Origin: Nitrospirota bacterium
Lineage (GTDB): Bacteria; Nitrospirota; CAKKRA01; 9FT-COMBO-42-15
DNA length: 6,195 nt
Assembly (NCBI GenBank): GCA_016195585.1
Contig: JACPZJ010000017.1
Coordinates: 1 to 6,195 of the forward strand
Direction: 5' to 3'
The notes below the pieces were generated by a model that saw only the letters and a program-made list of their open reading frames with translations, did not search any database and was not told where the DNA came from. Shown here one piece after another: positions 4,709 to 6,195 of this stretch. Position numbers and translations under genes: made by a program. Numbering within the stretch: position 1 is the stretch's first letter; every line of letters starts with the position of its first letter.

Positions 4709-5965
4709 TTATTTTTGCATGGCAAGAAATCTGTTTTTGTATTTGAAATTAAGAGATGGATCAACATAAGCCAGCTTATTTTTAATGAGATGTGCATTGA
4801 CAAAGGTCTTATTTTTTAAATAGAGATAACATAGCAGATTGCCATTGTCATCATGCTTAATAGCATCAAATTTAAGGAATACCTTCTGACCCTTCAGCTT
4901 TTCTTTCAAAAACTGAAGCGCCTTTCCATTTATCTCTTTTTTTTCTTTAATGCCAAGCAATCTGACCTTTAGGCCATTATCAAGAACTACTATCTCTGGA
5001 CTCGTTACTTCTTTAATTGAATAATAAGTTTCACGCTTGTAGTCTGAATTATCTATCTTTGAACCAAATTTTAACTTTTTAGGGTCTATCTTTTTATCAA
5101 ACTTCACAGGGTCTTTAAAGATATAGGGGAGTTTGTTAATCTCTTGTTTAAAGTCTGTATCTTTATTTTTCTGAAATATGATTTGAGGGTCTCCCTTTAC
5201 CTTCTCTTTGATAATGGGAATAGAGTCCTGATTTATTTCATAACCAAACGAGTTTCTTTCTAAATTCCCCGCAGCAAGGCAGGTTGTACCGCTTCCCAAG
5301 AATGGGTCAAGGACAGTGTCACCAACAAAGCTGAACATCTTTATCAGCCTCTTTGGCAGTTCTTCTGGAAACATGGCAAGGTGCTTGTCCTGTTTTTCGC
5401 CTGAAAAATTCCAGTGGCCATAGAAATACTCATTCCATTCTTCAGTAGTGAGTCTGGATTTTTCTTTAATCTCTCTGCTGACCTTTGGAGGGTCGCCAAG
5501 TTTTTTAAATATCAAGATGAACTCATAATCAAGCTTAATAATTCCGTTTCTTGGATAAGGAAAGGAGCCCATGATTGTTGCGCCGCCTGTAGTATTGCAT
5601 GTGGTAACCTTCTGCCAGATAATTGCGCCCATATAATCAAAGCCAATGGTTTCACAGAACTTGATTATTTCCTCTCTTATCGGAATAATTTTGTAACGGC
5701 CATAATAGACAGAGCGTGCAAACTGGTCTCCAATATTTACACACAAGCGGCAGCCCTTATGTAAGACTCTGTAACACTCTTTCCAGACGAGGTTTAAATT
5801 GTTGATGTAATCTTCATAACTGTCATTAAACCCTATCTGGCTGCCATTGCCGTAGTCCTTAAGCTGCCAGTAAGGAGGCGAGGTAATAATAAGATGCACG
5901 GACTCATCCTTCAGTTCCTCCATCCTTCTGCTATCTCCGATGATTATGGTGGGGTTAGGAAGCAT
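4709..5965 (-). CDS. Type II DNA methyltransferase (N4-cytosine type) with C-terminal SNase-like domain
   Basis: This enzyme should methylate the target of the adjacent MjaI-like nuclease, protecting host DNA. Motif IV TSPPY at 28-32 precedes motif I DPFLGSGTT at 220-228, the order of beta-class methyltransferases, and SPPY is typical of N4-cytosine enzymes. The region between (about 110-200, including IIWQKV, and LDYEFILIFKK at 145-155) carries the remaining catalytic motifs and the target recognition part. Residues about 321-415 form an extra domain resembling the staphylococcal nuclease OB fold: GLKVRLLGI (331-339), LKGQKVFLKFD (357-367), and TFVNAHLI..LAYV (387-401). Only the Arg equivalent to R35 (R335) remains; the positions of D40, E43 and R87 are K340, K343 and N376. 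It is therefore probably a binding module, not an active nuclease. The ATG at 5965 lies 8 bp after the upstream stop, and the nearest AAGGA-like site is an unusual 14 bp away; no other in-frame start fits. Confidence 0.93.
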   Translation of the reverse strand: MLPNPTIIIGDSRRMEELKDESVHLIITSPPYWQLKDYGNGSQIGFNDSYEDYINNLNLVWKECYRVLHKGCRLCVNIGDQFARSVYYGRYKIIPIREEIIKFCETIGFDYMGAIIWQKVTTCNTTGGATIMGSFPYPRNGIIKLDYEFILIFKKLGDPPKVSREIKEKSRLTTEEWNEYFYGHWNFSGEKQDKHLAMFPEELPKRLIKMFSFVGDTVLDPFLGSGTTCLAAGNLERNSFGYEINQDSIPIIKEKVKGDPQIIFQKNKDTDFKQEINKLPYIFKDPVKFDKKIDPKKLKFGSKIDNSDYKRETYYSIKEVTSPEIVVLDNGLKVRLLGIKEKKEINGKALQFLKEKLKGQKVFLKFDAIKHDDNGNLLCYLYLKNKTFVNAHLIKNKLAYVDPSLNFKYKNRFLAMQK

Positions 5966-5973
5966 AAGCTTAA

Positions 5974-6195
5974 CTAAATTCCTTTCCTTCTTGCCATTTC
6001 TTCTAAGGCAACCTGCCTTTCTTCTCGTTCTATTACTTGCCTATAATAATTAATCTCATTCTTAGTAAATTTGCAAACATAAGGGTCATCTTCTTTTTGC
6101 CATTCTTCAAATTGTTTAATTTTTATTTCAAAAGCATTTATAAAACCACGTTCTCCCTCAACTACTCCAGTAGACCCTATTGATGTGCTAATAGC
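5974..6195 (-). CDS. Unidentified ORF upstream of the methyltransferase (5' partial)
   Basis: The minus strand is open from the window edge to TAG at 5976-5974, giving the last 73 residues of a protein whose start is outside the window. The visible part contains STGVVEGERGFINAFEIK, then FEEWQKEDDPYVCKFTKNE, and ends in a charged helix (INYYRQVIEREERQVALEEM and ARRKGI) that could form a coiled coil. I do not recognise the family. The stop is 8 bp from the methyltransferase ATG and the strand is the same, so it is probably the first visible gene of the R-M operon. It does not look like a typical small C-protein controller (no helix-turn-helix at its end), but the N-terminal part is missing. Composition is AT-rich like the R-M genes. 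Confidence 0.7.
   Translation of the reverse strand, partial: AISTSIGSTGVVEGERGFINAFEIKIKQFEEWQKEDDPYVCKFTKNEINYYRQVIEREERQVALEEMARRKGI

Noticed and set aside
5414..5764. 116-codon plus-strand open frame inside the methyltransferase gene
   Set aside because: It is antisense to the strongly motif-supported methyltransferase, lacks a ribosome binding site and resembles no family.
1..6195. CRISPR array, tRNA, rRNA or insertion sequence
   Set aside because: No regularly spaced direct repeats, no cloverleaf or rRNA sequence and no transposase or terminal repeats were seen on either strand.

Overview
This is an AT-rich bacterial window carrying a chromosomal housekeeping stretch with an accessory patch inside it and a restriction-modification (R-M) operon at the right end. 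The lipoprotein with a lipobox, the DUF2249 protein, the Nth glycosylase and the UvrD-like helicase-nuclease tail suggest an anaerobic or microaerobic diderm, for example Nitrospirota, Desulfobacterota or a similar environmental lineage. That taxonomic guess rests on gene style only and is weak.

Left part (1-1404, + strand). The 3' end of a UvrD/PcrA-like helicase with a C-terminal PD-(D/E)XK iron-sulfur nuclease domain overlaps by 8 bp a glycerophosphodiester phosphodiesterase gene. The latter carries an unexpected C-terminal zinc ribbon, and its last barrel motif is eroded.

Accessory patch (1424-2708, all - strand). A 32-residue stub of a CopG-type antitoxin, an unrecognised secreted six-cysteine protein with a TTG start, an intact DUF2283 protein, and a 5'-truncated DUF4258-like fragment whose stop overlaps the DUF2283 start as ATGA. 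This looks like decayed toxin-antitoxin-type material between housekeeping genes.

Middle (2749-4046, + strand). A good extended -10 promoter lies almost on top of the start of nth (endonuclease III). A small TPR-like lipoprotein follows 30 bp later. After a gap with nested inverted repeats comes a stand-alone DUF2249 protein.

Right part (4106-6195, - strand). Transcription order is an unidentified ORF entering from beyond the window, a beta-class DNA methyltransferase, and an MjaI-family restriction endonuclease. Gaps are 8 and 15 bp, so this is probably one operon. The MjaI family is known for CTAG specificity. I find no CTAG anywhere in the window by eye, which fits. The methyltransferase ends in a staphylococcal-nuclease-like domain that has lost most catalytic residues, which is the most unusual protein architecture here.
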